This document shows, in pieces, positions 25,430-34,476 of a DNA stretch of 64,000 bases. The DNA comes from Curtobacterium sp. MCSS17_008 (GTDB lineage: Bacteria; Actinomycetota; Actinomycetes; Actinomycetales; Microbacteriaceae), in contig NZ_QKSM01000016.1 in NCBI RefSeq assembly GCF_003234185.1, positions 1 through 64,000 on the forward strand, given 5' to 3'. The translations under genes and the position numbers were made by a program. Within the stretch, counting starts at the first letter, position 1; every line of letters begins with the position of its first letter. The notes beneath the pieces are model-generated. The model made no database searches. It was given only the letters and a program-made list of their open reading frames with translations, and was not told where the DNA came from.

Positions 25430-25878
25430 CCGTGGTCCGGACCCCGTTCGCGGGCCCGGTCGTCGGACTCGCCGACGTGCCCGACCCGGTGTTCGCCGAG
25501 CAGCTCGTCGGCGCCGGGGTCGCGGTCGACCCGACGGACGTCGAGGGGCCGGTCACCGCCGTGGCACCGGTCGACGGCACCATCGTGAAGCTGCACCCGC
25601 ACGCGTTCGCGTTGCAGGGCGCCGCCGGCACCGACGTCCTGGTGCACGTCGGCATCGACACCGTGAAGCTGTCGGGCGAGGGTTTCGAGTTGCTCGCCGC
25701 CGAGGGTGCCACCGTCCAGGCGGGTGACCCGGTCGTCCGGTTCACCCCGTCGGTGATCCAGGCCGCCGGCTACTCGCCCGTGTGCCCGGTGGTCGTGCTC
25801 GGCTCCGCGCCGGACTCGGTCGACCAGGGCACGGTCGGCTCCACCGTCGTCGAGGGCGACACGCTCTTCACCGTCTGA
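25426..25878 (+). CDS. PTS glucose-family IIA protein
   Basis: 150 residues, IIA-Glc fold. The active-site His is in DVLVHVGIDTVKL near residue 77, the second conserved His is in KLHPHAFAL; VSPVDGTIV-like AVAPVDGTIV is at about 45. It takes phosphate from HPr. GTG start coupled to IIB. With IIB and the divergent IIC it makes one complete split Glc-family permease. A hairpin at 25923-25961 terminates it. Confidence 0.93.
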   Translation: MTVVRTPFAGPVVGLADVPDPVFAEQLVGAGVAVDPTDVEGPVTAVAPVDGTIVKLHPHAFALQGAAGTDVLVHVGIDTVKLSGEGFELLAAEGATVQAGDPVVRFTPSVIQAAGYSPVCPVVVLGSAPDSVDQGTVGSTVVEGDTLFTV

Positions 25879-25922
25879 CGCCCGCCTCCGGCGAGCACGA
25901 CGAGAGCGACCACGCAGGGGAA

Positions 25923-25961
25923 GCGACAGCGCTCGGCCGGGACGTGGCCGAGCGCTGTCGC
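25923..25961. terminator. Bidirectional terminator between IIA and gntR
   Basis: Perfect 16-bp stem GCGACAGCGCTCGGCC with its complement and a seven-base loop, between convergent genes. Confidence 0.85.
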
Positions 25962-26033
25962 TCCCGCGCCCCGGTCCGGCCGGCCGGCCGGCGGTCCGGC
26001 CGCCGGGTCACCGGCTCGCCGCGACGGCCCCGG

Positions 26034-26768
26034 CTACGCCACCGCACGCTTCGCGGTGACCTCCATCTGCACCCGGTAGCGGTCCGACCGGTACCAGGAG
26101 CGCGCGTGCTCGACCGGCCGGTCGCCCGAGTACGACACCCGGTCGAACTCGAGCAGCGGCGCGCCGGTCCTCGTCCCGAGCAGGGTCGCGACGTCGTCGG
26201 CGGCGGGCGTCGCCGCCACCGTCTGCTGCGCCCGGTCGATGGGTGTGCCGTACTCGTTCGCCGCCAGGGAGTACACCGACCCCGACAGGTCCCGTTCCAG
26301 CAGCCCGGGGAACGCCGACGCCGACAGCCACGCGTCGTCGATCGAGACCGGCGCCCCGTCCGCCATCCGGAGCCGCTTGAGGTGGTACGCCGTGTCGCCC
26401 TCGCCGATCCGCAGCGCCGCGACGGTGTCGGTCGGCGGGACGCGCTCCTCGCGGACGAGGACGACCGTCGTCGGCACGTGCCCGAGCGCCCGCATCTCCT
26501 CGGTGAACGACGCCAGGTGCAGCGTGGACCGCACGGGACGGTGTGCCACGAAGGTGCCCTTGCCGCGCACGCGCTCCAGGTAGCCCTCGTTCACGAGCTG
26601 CCCCAGGGCCTCGCGCACCGTGATCCGCGAGACGCCGTACTCGGCGATGAGCTGCCGCTCCGAGGGGATGGCCGCTCCGGGCGCGAGCCGTGTCGTCGCC
26701 AGGTCGAGCAGGATCCGCCGCAACTGCTGGTGCTTCGGTTCGGCACCCTCGGTGATGCGGCTCGTCAT
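26034..26768 (-). CDS. GntR/HutC-family repressor, DasR/NagR-like
   Basis: 244 residues. The N-terminal winged helix is typical: IPSERQLIAEYGVSRITVREALGQLVNEGYLERVRGKGTFV. The remainder is a UTRA effector domain, which in DasR and NagR binds glucosamine-6-phosphate or N-acetylglucosamine-6-phosphate. Operator-like sequences occur in its own upstream region (26824-26836) and between the divergent PTS genes, supporting control of this PTS. Confidence 0.9.
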   Translation of the reverse strand: MTSRITEGAEPKHQQLRRILLDLATTRLAPGAAIPSERQLIAEYGVSRITVREALGQLVNEGYLERVRGKGTFVAHRPVRSTLHLASFTEEMRALGHVPTTVVLVREERVPPTDTVAALRIGEGDTAYHLKRLRMADGAPVSIDDAWLSASAFPGLLERDLSGSVYSLAANEYGTPIDRAQQTVAATPAADDVATLLGTRTGAPLLEFDRVSYSGDRPVEHARSWYRSDRYRVQMEVTAKRAVA

Positions 26769-26823
26769 GCGTCCTCGTGCTCCGTCGCTGGGTGTCGGGG
26801 TGGTCCCGCCGCTGGTACTGGGC

Positions 26824-26836
26824 GGACATGACCAGT
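26824..26836 (-). promoter_or_regulatory. Second DasR-type operator, upstream of gntR
   Basis: On the minus strand this reads ACTGGTCATGTCC, differing from the PTS site ACTGGTCATGACC at one position. It lies 55 bases upstream of the gntR start, consistent with autoregulation. Confidence 0.65.
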
Positions 26837-26893
26837 CCTCCTCACAGTAGCGATTCCCTCGACGATCGCCAACGCCGTGGCAGGATGACGCCC

Positions 26894-27520
26894 GTGACCT
26901 CGGTGGTGATCGTGGACGACGAGACCCTCGTCCGGTACGGCTTCGAACTCATCCTGGGCGCGGCGCCGGACATCGACGTCGTCGCCACGAGCGGTGACGT
27001 CGACGCCGTCGAGACGGTCCGCCGACACGCCCCCGACGTGGTCCTGCTCGACGTGCGCATGCCGCGGGTCAACGGGCTCGAGGTGCTCGCCGCGCTCCGC
27101 GAGCTGCCGGAGCCGCCGGCCGTGGCGATGCTCACCACGTTCGACACCGACACCCAGGTGGTCGCACGGGCGATGGAGTCGGGCGCCGCCGGGTTCCTGC
27201 TCAAGGACACCGACCCGGAGTCGCTCGCCGAGTACGTCCGCGCCCTCGCCCGCGGTGGGATCGTCCTGGCGCCCGGCCTGGACCGCACCAGCCTGTTCAC
27301 CTGCCGCCCCGTGACGCCCGCCCCGGAGCTGTCCGACCGGGAGCACGCCGTCGTGCGACTCGTCGCCGAGGGCGCGAGCAACCCCGAGATCGGCCAGCGC
27401 ATCGGCGTCAGCACCGGCACCGTCAAGGAGGACGTCCGCGCCCTGCTCTCCGCCTTCGGCGTCACCACCCGTGTCCAGCTGGCGCTGCGCGCGGCGGACG
27501 CCGGGCTGCTCGATGGCTGA
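26894..27520 (+). CDS. LuxR/NarL-type response regulator
   Basis: 208 residues. Receiver domain: acidic pair VDDE, phosphorylation site VVLLDVRMPRVNG (Asp at about 53), and the switch Thr and Lys in LTTFD and LLKD. C-terminal LuxR helix-turn-helix: LSDREHAVVRLVAEGASNPEIGQRIGVSTGTVKEDV. The GTG at 26894 is favoured because CAGGAT (26881-26886) ends seven bases upstream, giving a leaderless promoter; ATG at 26885 is an alternative adding three residues. It overlaps the kinase gene by eight bases. Confidence 0.92.
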   Translation: MTSVVIVDDETLVRYGFELILGAAPDIDVVATSGDVDAVETVRRHAPDVVLLDVRMPRVNGLEVLAALRELPEPPAVAMLTTFDTDTQVVARAMESGAAGFLLKDTDPESLAEYVRALARGGIVLAPGLDRTSLFTCRPVTPAPELSDREHAVVRLVAEGASNPEIGQRIGVSTGTVKEDVRALLSAFGVTTRVQLALRAADAGLLDG

Positions 27521-28718
27521 CCCGACGACGGCCGGACGCGTCCGCTCGCTGCTCGCGCGGACGGACGGGAGGCTCGACTCCCTCGTCCTCGCCGGCCTGC
27601 GCTGGGCACGTGCGCACCCCGCCCCCTGGTGGCTGGTCGACGCGCTGTTCCTCGCGGCCGCCGTCGTCGACGCCGTGCTGGACATCGCCGGAGCGACGAC
27701 CACCGAGGTCACCGTCTCGGTCGTCGCCGCGGTGGCGCTCGTGCTCCGGCGCCGGCTGCCCGTGCTCACCTTCGCGCTGACGATGCCCGGGCTGTTCATC
27801 GGTTCCGGCGTGGTCGCCGCCAGCATCGCCCTCTTCACCCTCGGCGAGCGCACCGACCGGCGCTGGCTCATGCTCCTCGCCGCCGCCGTGCAGTTCGTGG
27901 GCTTCAGCGGATTCGTCGTCGGGCCGCCGCAGCAGCTCGACGAGATCGTCGTCTCGATCGTCTACGCGGCGATCTTCGCGCTCGGGCCGCTCGCGATGGG
28001 GCTGCTCGTCCGTACCCGGGCCGACCTGGTCGACCGGATCGCCGAGCTCGGGGCGTCCCGGGCCGAGGAGCGCCGCCGCGCGGCCGAGGTCGCGCTCTCC
28101 CGCGAACGCGCCCTGCTCGCCCGCGAGATGCACGACGTCGTCTCGCACCAGGTGACGCTCATCGCGGTGCAGGCCGGCGGCGTCCAGGTGGCCGGGCGGG
28201 ACGAACGCGAGCGGGCGTTCGCGCGGACGATCCGGCAGCTGTGCGTCGTGACCCTGCAGGAGCTGCGCGAGATGGTGCAGGTGCTGCGGGCGTCCGGCGG
28301 CACCGACCGCGAGATGGCCCCGCAGCCCGTGCTCGCCGACCTGCCCCGGCTCGTCGCAGCGAGCGGCCTGGAGACCACGGTCGCCGTCGACCTGCCCGAC
28401 ACGCTGCCCCTCCCCGTGCAGCGCGCGGTCTACCGGTTCGTGCAGGAGGGCCTGACGAACGTCCGGAAGCACGCGCCGGGCGCGGTGGTCCGGGTGAGCG
28501 GTCGTCTGCGCGGCGACCAGGTGCTGGTCGACCTGGTGAACGGACCGGCGCGGGCCGACCGCCTCGAGCTGCCGGGTTCGGGGCTCGGCCTCATCGGCCT
28601 GGGCGAGCGGGCGTCGCTCCTCGGCGGACGGCTGGAGCACGGTCCGCAGCCCGGCGACGGGTTCGCACTCCACCTCCGGCTGCCGGTCGAGCACGTGCCC
28701 ACTCCGACCGCAGGCTGA
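27513..28718 (+). CDS. Sensor histidine kinase (NarL-partner type)
   Basis: 401 residues. Four to five membrane spans in the first 170 residues, a short coiled linker (RIAELGASRAEERRRAAEVALSRE), the HisKA_3 dimerisation helix with the phosphorylated His in REMHDVVSHQVTLI (about 208), and the HATPase domain with QEGLTNVRKHAPG (N box) and GSGLGLIGLGERASLLGG (G box). It phosphorylates the upstream regulator. The stimulus is unknown; the adjacent lipid-aminoacylation genes suggest envelope stress. Confidence 0.92.
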   Translation: MADPTTAGRVRSLLARTDGRLDSLVLAGLRWARAHPAPWWLVDALFLAAAVVDAVLDIAGATTTEVTVSVVAAVALVLRRRLPVLTFALTMPGLFIGSGVVAASIALFTLGERTDRRWLMLLAAAVQFVGFSGFVVGPPQQLDEIVVSIVYAAIFALGPLAMGLLVRTRADLVDRIAELGASRAEERRRAAEVALSRERALLAREMHDVVSHQVTLIAVQAGGVQVAGRDERERAFARTIRQLCVVTLQELREMVQVLRASGGTDREMAPQPVLADLPRLVAASGLETTVAVDLPDTLPLPVQRAVYRFVQEGLTNVRKHAPGAVVRVSGRLRGDQVLVDLVNGPARADRLELPGSGLGLIGLGERASLLGGRLEHGPQPGDGFALHLRLPVEHVPTPTAG

Positions 28719-28808
28719 CGGCCGGAGGACGCCGGGTGGCCGATCGGCCACCGGGCTTCAGGCCGCGGTCCGATGTGCGATCAGGTGCGGCTGCGCTGTG
28801 ATGACACC

Positions 28809-30848
28809 GTGGCACCCGCATCCCTCCTCGCACACCTCCGACGCGCACCGGTCTCGGTGACCACGGCCGTCGCCGCGGTCGTGCTCGTCGTCACCGCCCG
28901 CGTCGCCCACGCGGAGCCGGACTTCCCGCACCACCCACCGATCGCCCTGCTCGCGACGGGTGCCGTCGTGGTGGCGGTCGTGCTCGCCGAGCGGTCCCTC
29001 GGCCCGCTCCGCACCGTCGTCATCGGCACCGGCGCACCGGCGCTCGCGGTGCTCGTCACCCTGCTGGCGGTGACGGTCGGACAGGCGGCGGGCGAGGCGC
29101 ACGCCGAGGCCGCCGCAGGCGAACCGCTCTTCGCGCCGTCGATCGTCGCGACGGCGTTGTTCGGTGCGGTGTCCGCCGCCCTGCCCGTGCAGCGGCGGCG
29201 CCGGGTCCGCGCCGTCCTCTGGACCGTGGTGCTCACGCTCGTGCTGTTCGCGGGCCACGGTTCGGACCTGGCCCGTGCCCTGGCGACCCTGTTCGGGACC
29301 GTGGCCGGTGCGGTCGTCGTGCACCGCGCCTCCAGTCCGGCCACCACGACCACGGGGGCGACGCCGGCCGCGCCGCGGAATCCGCGCACCCTCGTCGTCG
29401 GCGCGCTCGTCGCGCTCGGGGCCGGCACCCTGGTCACGCTCGTGGTCCCGGCCCCGGACGGCGTGCTGTCCCCGTTCGCCGACGCCATGAGCGACCGCGC
29501 CACGTTCGTCGTCGGTCTGCTGCTGCTCGGGTCCGCCTGGCTCGTGCAGCGCGGTCGGCGCGCGGGGATCCTGCTCGCGGCGGGCGTGCTCGTGACGCTG
29601 ACCGCCGTGGTGTCCGACGTGTTCCTCATCGAACCGCTGTCCGACGGGGCCGTGCAGTGGCACGGTCTCAGCCTGGACGCCGTCGAGTGGCAGGTCACGC
29701 TGCTCGGTGCGTGGCTCGTGCCCGCCGTCCTGCTGCTCGCGGTCGTGCTCCTGCGGGACCGCCTGGTGCGCGGCCGCTTCCGGGCCGCGGCGGCGTGCGG
29801 CGACGACTACCTCGGCATGGTCCGCCGCGGCGACGCCGGGTCACTCGGGCACATGGGCACCTGGCAGGGCAACGCGACCTGGACAGACCCGGAGGGGCGG
29901 GGCGCGGTGGCGTACCGGGTCCGCGCGGACGTGGCCCTGACCGTCTCCGATCCCGCCTGCGCCACCGGGGACCGGGTCGCCGTGCTCGCCGCGTTCACGG
30001 CGTTCTGCGAGCGCAACGGCTGGGTGCCCGCGTTCACGAGCGTGCACGAGCCGGTGCGGGCGTTGCTGGTGGCCGAGGGCTGGACGGCGCTGCCCGTCGG
30101 GGTGGAGTGCCTGCTCGACCTCGACACGTTCGACCTGCGCGGGAAGAAGCGCCAGGACCTGCGGACGGCGACGAACCGCGCCGACCGCGAGGGCGTCCGC
30201 GACGAGTGGACCACCCTCGACGCGCTCGACCCCGACCGACGTGCCCAGGTCGAGGCCGTCTGCTCCCGGTGGGCCGCCGACCGACGCCTGCCCGAGATGG
30301 GCTTCACGCTCGGCGGACTGCGTGAGCTCGACGACCCCGAGGTGCGGTTGATGCTCGCGGTCACGGCGGACGGTCGGGTCGACGCGGTGACGAGCTGGCT
30401 GCCGGTGCACGAGCACGGCGCCCTGGTCGGCTACACCCTCGACGTCATGCGGCGCGCCGACGACGGGATGCCCGGCGTGATGGAGTTCCTGATCGCCCGG
30501 ACCGCTCTGCGCGCTCGCGAGGCCGGCCTCCGCACGATCAGCCTGTCCGGCACCCCGCTCGCGGTGCACGACGACGCCGGGCCCCTGGTCGCCCGCGGGT
30601 CCCGGCTGCTCGCCCGGGTGCTCGAGCCCGTGTACGGCTTCCGGTCGCTGCAGCGCTTCAAGGAGAAGTTCGGTGCCCGGCACGAGCCGCTCTGGCTCCT
30701 CGTGCCGAGCGCCCTGCAGGTCCCGCGCGTCGGCCGTGCCCTCGCCGGGGCGTACGTGCCCGGGCTCCGTCCGAAGCACCTCTGGGCGCTCCGGCAGGCG
30801 CACGTGTCGGCAGCGGCCGAGCGCGCCGGCACCGACGCCCGCTCGTGA
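28809..30848 (+). CDS. Aminoacyl-phosphatidylglycerol synthase (MprF/LysX-like)
   Basis: 679 residues. About nine to ten spans in the first 330 residues, then a DUF2156 catalytic domain with tandem GNAT folds: LGHMGTWQGNATW, CERNGWVPAFTSV, RGKKRQDLRTATNRADREGV, MRRADDGMPGVMEFLIARTALRAREAGLRTISLSGTPL and FKEKFGARHEPLWL. The family transfers an amino acid (Lys or Ala) from tRNA to phosphatidylglycerol, lowering surface charge. GTG at 28809 is the preferred start. The stop overlaps the esterase gene by four bases. Which amino acid is used cannot be told. Confidence 0.87.
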   Translation: MAPASLLAHLRRAPVSVTTAVAAVVLVVTARVAHAEPDFPHHPPIALLATGAVVVAVVLAERSLGPLRTVVIGTGAPALAVLVTLLAVTVGQAAGEAHAEAAAGEPLFAPSIVATALFGAVSAALPVQRRRRVRAVLWTVVLTLVLFAGHGSDLARALATLFGTVAGAVVVHRASSPATTTTGATPAAPRNPRTLVVGALVALGAGTLVTLVVPAPDGVLSPFADAMSDRATFVVGLLLLGSAWLVQRGRRAGILLAAGVLVTLTAVVSDVFLIEPLSDGAVQWHGLSLDAVEWQVTLLGAWLVPAVLLLAVVLLRDRLVRGRFRAAAACGDDYLGMVRRGDAGSLGHMGTWQGNATWTDPEGRGAVAYRVRADVALTVSDPACATGDRVAVLAAFTAFCERNGWVPAFTSVHEPVRALLVAEGWTALPVGVECLLDLDTFDLRGKKRQDLRTATNRADREGVRDEWTTLDALDPDRRAQVEAVCSRWAADRRLPEMGFTLGGLRELDDPEVRLMLAVTADGRVDAVTSWLPVHEHGALVGYTLDVMRRADDGMPGVMEFLIARTALRAREAGLRTISLSGTPLAVHDDAGPLVARGSRLLARVLEPVYGFRSLQRFKEKFGARHEPLWLLVPSALQVPRVGRALAGAYVPGLRPKHLWALRQAHVSAAAERAGTDARS

Positions 30849-32125
30849 GTGCGACCGAGTGGCTGCTCGCCACCCAGCTCCAGGCGCCGTCGAAGCTCGT
30901 CCCCGCCGACACGGCGTTCGTCGTGCTCGCCCTGGTCGTGCTGCTGCCGGCGGTCCGGTCGTGGCGCTCCCCCGCGGCCTGGCGGCGGGTCGGGGTCCGG
31001 GGCGCCGTCGCCGCCGCCGCCGTGCTCGTCGTCCTGGCCGTGTGCTGGTTCCTGACCGACGTCGTCGACCTGTTCGGTGTCGCCCTGAGCCCGGTCACGC
31101 AGATGTGGATCGCGTTCGCGGCTGCCGGACTCGCCCTCGCGGTCACCGGCATCGTGCAGGGCGGGCGCTGGCGGCGTGTGGTCGCCGCCGTGCTCGTCCC
31201 CGCGACGCTCGTCGTCCCCGCGCTCGGCGTCAACGTCGAGTTCGCCAAGTACCCGACCCTCGCCACCGTCGTGCAGAGCAACCCGTGGCCCGCCTACGAC
31301 CCGGATGCCGCGCCCCTCGACGCGATGCCCGCTGCCGGCGAGGTCCGCACCGTCGACATCCCCGGCACCCGCTCGCACTTCGACGCCCGTCCGGCCGTCG
31401 TCTGGCTGCCGCCGGCGGCGCTGGTGCGGCACCCCCGACCGCTGCCGGTCGTCATCGCCTTCTCGGGGCAGCCCGGCGCTCCGGGCGACCTCTTCACCGC
31501 CGGACACCTGGCCGAGCCGCTCGACGCCTACGCCCGTGCCCACGACGGGCGCGCACCGATCGTCGTCAGCGTCGACCAGCTCTCCGCGCCGGGCAGGAAC
31601 ACCATGTGCGTCGACTCCCGGCTCGGGCACGTCGCGACCTACGTCACGCGGGACGTGCCGGCGTGGATCGCCGCGAACCTGCCCGCGACGAGCGACCGGC
31701 GGGCCTGGGGGCTGACCGGGTTCTCGCAGGGCGCGACCTGCGCGATGCAGTTCACCACCGGGCACCCGTCGGAGTTCGGCGCGGCCCTGGCGGTGTCGAG
31801 CGAACTGCAACCCAACGACCAGGGGCCGCAGCACAGCGCCGACCAGGCGTTCGGCGGCTCGGTCGCCCGGTGGGAGGCCGCTGCGCCGATCGCCCAGATG
31901 CACGCCAACGGGCTCGACGGACACGCGCTCTGGCTGACGGCGGGATCGGCCGACCGGGAGTTCAGCGCGAACGCGCGGAAGCTCGGTACGGCCGCGCGGC
32001 AGGCCGGGGCCACCGTGTCGATCGAGACCGCGCCGGGGAGCGGTCACGACTGGAACACGGTGCGGTGGTCGTTCCGGCAGGACGTCGGGCCGCTGGCTGA
32101 CGCGCTGTTCACGGCTGATCGCTGA
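30845..32125 (+). CDS. Membrane-anchored alpha/beta esterase (esterase D type)
   Basis: 426 residues. Four N-terminal spans (about 15-120), then an extracellular esterase domain: nucleophile elbow GFSQGATCAM near 298, Asp region LTAGSADREFS and catalytic His in GSGHDWNTVRWSF. This last pattern is the esterase D/mycolyltransferase-like form. The GTG start overlaps the aminoacyl-PG synthase (GTGA). In Pseudomonas an alanyl-PG hydrolase is encoded beside its synthase, so a role in removing the amino acid from the lipid is the best inference. Its 3' end overlaps the convergent GNAT by 82 bases. Confidence 0.85.
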   Translation: MSATEWLLATQLQAPSKLVPADTAFVVLALVVLLPAVRSWRSPAAWRRVGVRGAVAAAAVLVVLAVCWFLTDVVDLFGVALSPVTQMWIAFAAAGLALAVTGIVQGGRWRRVVAAVLVPATLVVPALGVNVEFAKYPTLATVVQSNPWPAYDPDAAPLDAMPAAGEVRTVDIPGTRSHFDARPAVVWLPPAALVRHPRPLPVVIAFSGQPGAPGDLFTAGHLAEPLDAYARAHDGRAPIVVSVDQLSAPGRNTMCVDSRLGHVATYVTRDVPAWIAANLPATSDRRAWGLTGFSQGATCAMQFTTGHPSEFGAALAVSSELQPNDQGPQHSADQAFGGSVARWEAAAPIAQMHANGLDGHALWLTAGSADREFSANARKLGTAARQAGATVSIETAPGSGHDWNTVRWSFRQDVGPLADALFTADR

Positions 32126-32709
32126 CGGCCGCCGGGTCCGGCGTTGCGGACGAGCCAGGCGAACTGGTCGTCCGTGAGCTCGCGGTCCGTCCAGACCTGC
32201 CCGAGCACGCCCTCCGGCGCAGCGGCCGAGGCCGGTCCCTGCCAAACGAGCGAGAGCCCGGCCTTCCGCAGCACCGCCGCCGAGGCCGGGTTGTTCGTCA
32301 GCACCCGACCGGTCACCGGTGCGCAGGGGGCCGCGCGGTGTGCCTCGGCCACGGCCACGACGGCGAGCTCGCTCGCGTACCCCTGACCCCACGCCGCCGG
32401 ATCGAGCCGGTACCCGAGGTTCCAGACGCCCGCCACGGTCATGTCGACACCGCCGACGCCGACGAACGAGCCGTGGATCGTGCGGACGGTCCACGATCCG
32501 AGGCCGTGCCGGGCACGACCGCCGATCTTGCGCTGCACCAGGTCCACCGTCGTCGCGCGGTCGGCGTGCCGACCGGCGGGGAGGTGCCCCCAGGTCCGCG
32601 CATCGGAGAACACCGCGTGCACGTCGTCGATGTCGGCGGGCGTGAGCGGAGTCAGCACCAGGCGATCCGTCCGGATCTCCTGCTGTGGGGTCAGGAGCTG
32701 GTGGGCCAT
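32044..32709 (-). CDS. GNAT-family N-acetyltransferase
   Basis: 221 residues. RimJ/RimL-type acetyltransferase: RTDRLVLTPLTPADIDDVHAVFSDARTW, IGYRLDPAAWGQGYASEL-like sequence with the acetyl-CoA loop, and VLTNNPASAAVLRKAGL. Start ATG at 32709 is leaderless: GATGAT at 32716-32721 ends six bases upstream. The last 27 codons are antisense to the esterase gene, a tail-to-tail overlap; the conserved domain ends before the overlap. Substrate unknown. Confidence 0.9.
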   Translation of the reverse strand: MAHQLLTPQQEIRTDRLVLTPLTPADIDDVHAVFSDARTWGHLPAGRHADRATTVDLVQRKIGGRARHGLGSWTVRTIHGSFVGVGGVDMTVAGVWNLGYRLDPAAWGQGYASELAVVAVAEAHRAAPCAPVTGRVLTNNPASAAVLRKAGLSLVWQGPASAAAPEGVLGQVWTDRELTDDQFAWLVRNAGPGGRQRSAVNSASASGPTSCRNDHRTVFQS

Positions 32710-32828
32710 GGTCCGATCATCACCCGGACCCCCGACAAGTGGGTGAACACCACGCGACGCCCGCGTGATCCGGCCCCGGACTGCGGCTTCCCGCAGCCCG
32801 GGGCCGGACCAGCACGGACGTGGTGGCG

Positions 32829-34445
32829 TCAGTCGAGCAGGAGCGCCGGCTCCTCGAGCACCGAGGCGATGTCGTGGACGAAGCGTGACGCCACGTCGCC
32901 GTCGACGACCCGGTGGTCGAAGGACGCGCCGATCGTGGTCACCATGCGCGACCGGACCTCGCCGTCGACGACCCACGGCTTCGGCTTGATCGTGCCCATC
33001 GCGATGATCGCGACCTCGCCCGGGTTGAGGATCGGGGTCCCGGTGTCCATGCCGAACACACCGATGTTCGTGATCGTCACGGTGCCGTCCGCCATCTGCT
33101 GCGGCGTCGTCTTGCCGTCGCGCGCGGTGAGCGTCAGGTCCTCGAGCGCCTTGGCGAGCTCGAACAGGGACATGTCCTGCGCGTCCTTGATGTTCGGCAC
33201 GATGAGCCCCCGCGGGGTCGCCGCGGCGATGCCGAGGTTCACGAAGTGGTGGACGATGATCTCCTGGTCGGTCCAGGTCGAGTTCACCGACCGGTTCCGA
33301 CGGACGGCCCAGATGACCGCCTTGGCGAAGACGAGCAGCGGCGAGACCTTGACGCCGGCGAACGTCGGCGACGACTTCAGGCGCTTGACGAACTCCATGG
33401 TGCGGGTCGCGTCGACGTCGACGAACAGCGACACGTGCGGCGCGGTGAACTTCGACGTGGTCATCGCCTTCGCGATGGCCTTGCGGACGCCCTTGACCGG
33501 GATGGTCTCGCGGCGGACGTCGCCCCACTCGGGCGTCTCGATGTTGCGGAAGACGCTGGCCTGCTTGGCGTGCCGGATGACGTCGTCGCGCGTGACCTCG
33601 CCCGCGAGGCCCGTCGGCACGACCTCGGTGAGGTCGACGTCGAGGTCCTTCGCGAGCTTGCGGATCGGCGGCTTCGCGAGGACCGTGCCGGTGGACACCT
33701 TCTTGCGCGGGCGGCTGCCCTGTGCCTCGACGGCCTGCGAGATGCTGTCCTCGCCCGGGTCCGAAGCGGCTTCGGCGGCGGCGACGGCGTCCGCACTGGA
33801 GGCACGGCTCGCCTCGGCCGCGAGCGCTGCGGCCCGGCGGGCGCCCGGCTTGCGACGGGACGGCGACGTGGTGGCCGACCCGTAGCCGACCAGGACGGCA
33901 CCGGACGACTCGTCGGTCCCCACGACGGTAGCGTTGTCGGCGACCGGCTGCGCCGGCGCCGGAGCAGCGTGCTTCGGCTGCGCGGCGGGCGCGGCCTGCG
34001 TGGGTGCGGCAGCCGGGTCCGTCGACGCCACGGCGGGGGCCGGGACGGCGGCCGCCTGCGGCGGCGGGGTCTGCGCGGCGGGAGCCGCGGGTGCGACCGC
34101 GGCAGGCGGGGCGACGGCGACACCGGGCGAGGCCGGGGCGCCGTCGACGGCCGGAGCCGGGCCTCCAGGCTGACCACCCGCGGCGGCACCGGCCGCGACC
34201 TGCACGTCGGAGTCGACACGGATGATCGGCTTGCCGACCTCGACGGTGTCACCCTCGGAGACGAGCAGGCCCGTGACGGTGCCGGCGAACGGCGACGGCA
34301 GCTCGACGAGCGACTTCGCGGTCTCGATCTCGACCAGGACCTGGTCGACGGTGACCTCGTCCCCGATCGCGACGCGCCACTGCACGATCTCGGCCTCGGT
34401 CAGGCCTTCGCCCACGTCGGGCAGGGGGAATTCGGCGGCGGGCAC
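32829..34445 (-). CDS. 2-oxo acid dehydrogenase E2 (dihydrolipoamide acyltransferase)
   Basis: 538 residues. Lipoyl domain at the start, with the lipoylated Lys in [15 protein letters not shown] (about 44). A long Ala/Pro-rich linker (80-165) follows, then a basic stretch, a peripheral-subunit-binding domain ([34 protein letters not shown], about 255-290) and the catalytic domain with the signature FDHRVVDG near the end. One lipoyl domain is present. GTG start preceded by AAGGAG. Third gene of the E1alpha-E1beta-E2 operon; no E3 is adjacent. Confidence 0.93.
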   Translation of the reverse strand: MPAAEFPLPDVGEGLTEAEIVQWRVAIGDEVTVDQVLVEIETAKSLVELPSPFAGTVTGLLVSEGDTVEVGKPIIRVDSDVQVAAGAAAGGQPGGPAPAVDGAPASPGVAVAPPAAVAPAAPAAQTPPPQAAAVPAPAVASTDPAAAPTQAAPAAQPKHAAPAPAQPVADNATVVGTDESSGAVLVGYGSATTSPSRRKPGARRAAALAAEASRASSADAVAAAEAASDPGEDSISQAVEAQGSRPRKKVSTGTVLAKPPIRKLAKDLDVDLTEVVPTGLAGEVTRDDVIRHAKQASVFRNIETPEWGDVRRETIPVKGVRKAIAKAMTTSKFTAPHVSLFVDVDATRTMEFVKRLKSSPTFAGVKVSPLLVFAKAVIWAVRRNRSVNSTWTDQEIIVHHFVNLGIAAATPRGLIVPNIKDAQDMSLFELAKALEDLTLTARDGKTTPQQMADGTVTITNIGVFGMDTGTPILNPGEVAIIAMGTIKPKPWVVDGEVRSRMVTTIGASFDHRVVDGDVASRFVHDIASVLEEPALLLD

Positions 34446-34476
34446 TGCGGCTCCTTCGGCGTTCTGGTCGGCTCGG

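Noticed and set aside
27556-27575. GACGGGAGG motif inside the histidine kinase gene
   Set aside because: It is coding sequence (RTDGRLDSL), without a matching arm nearby, so it is probably chance similarity to the palindrome family.
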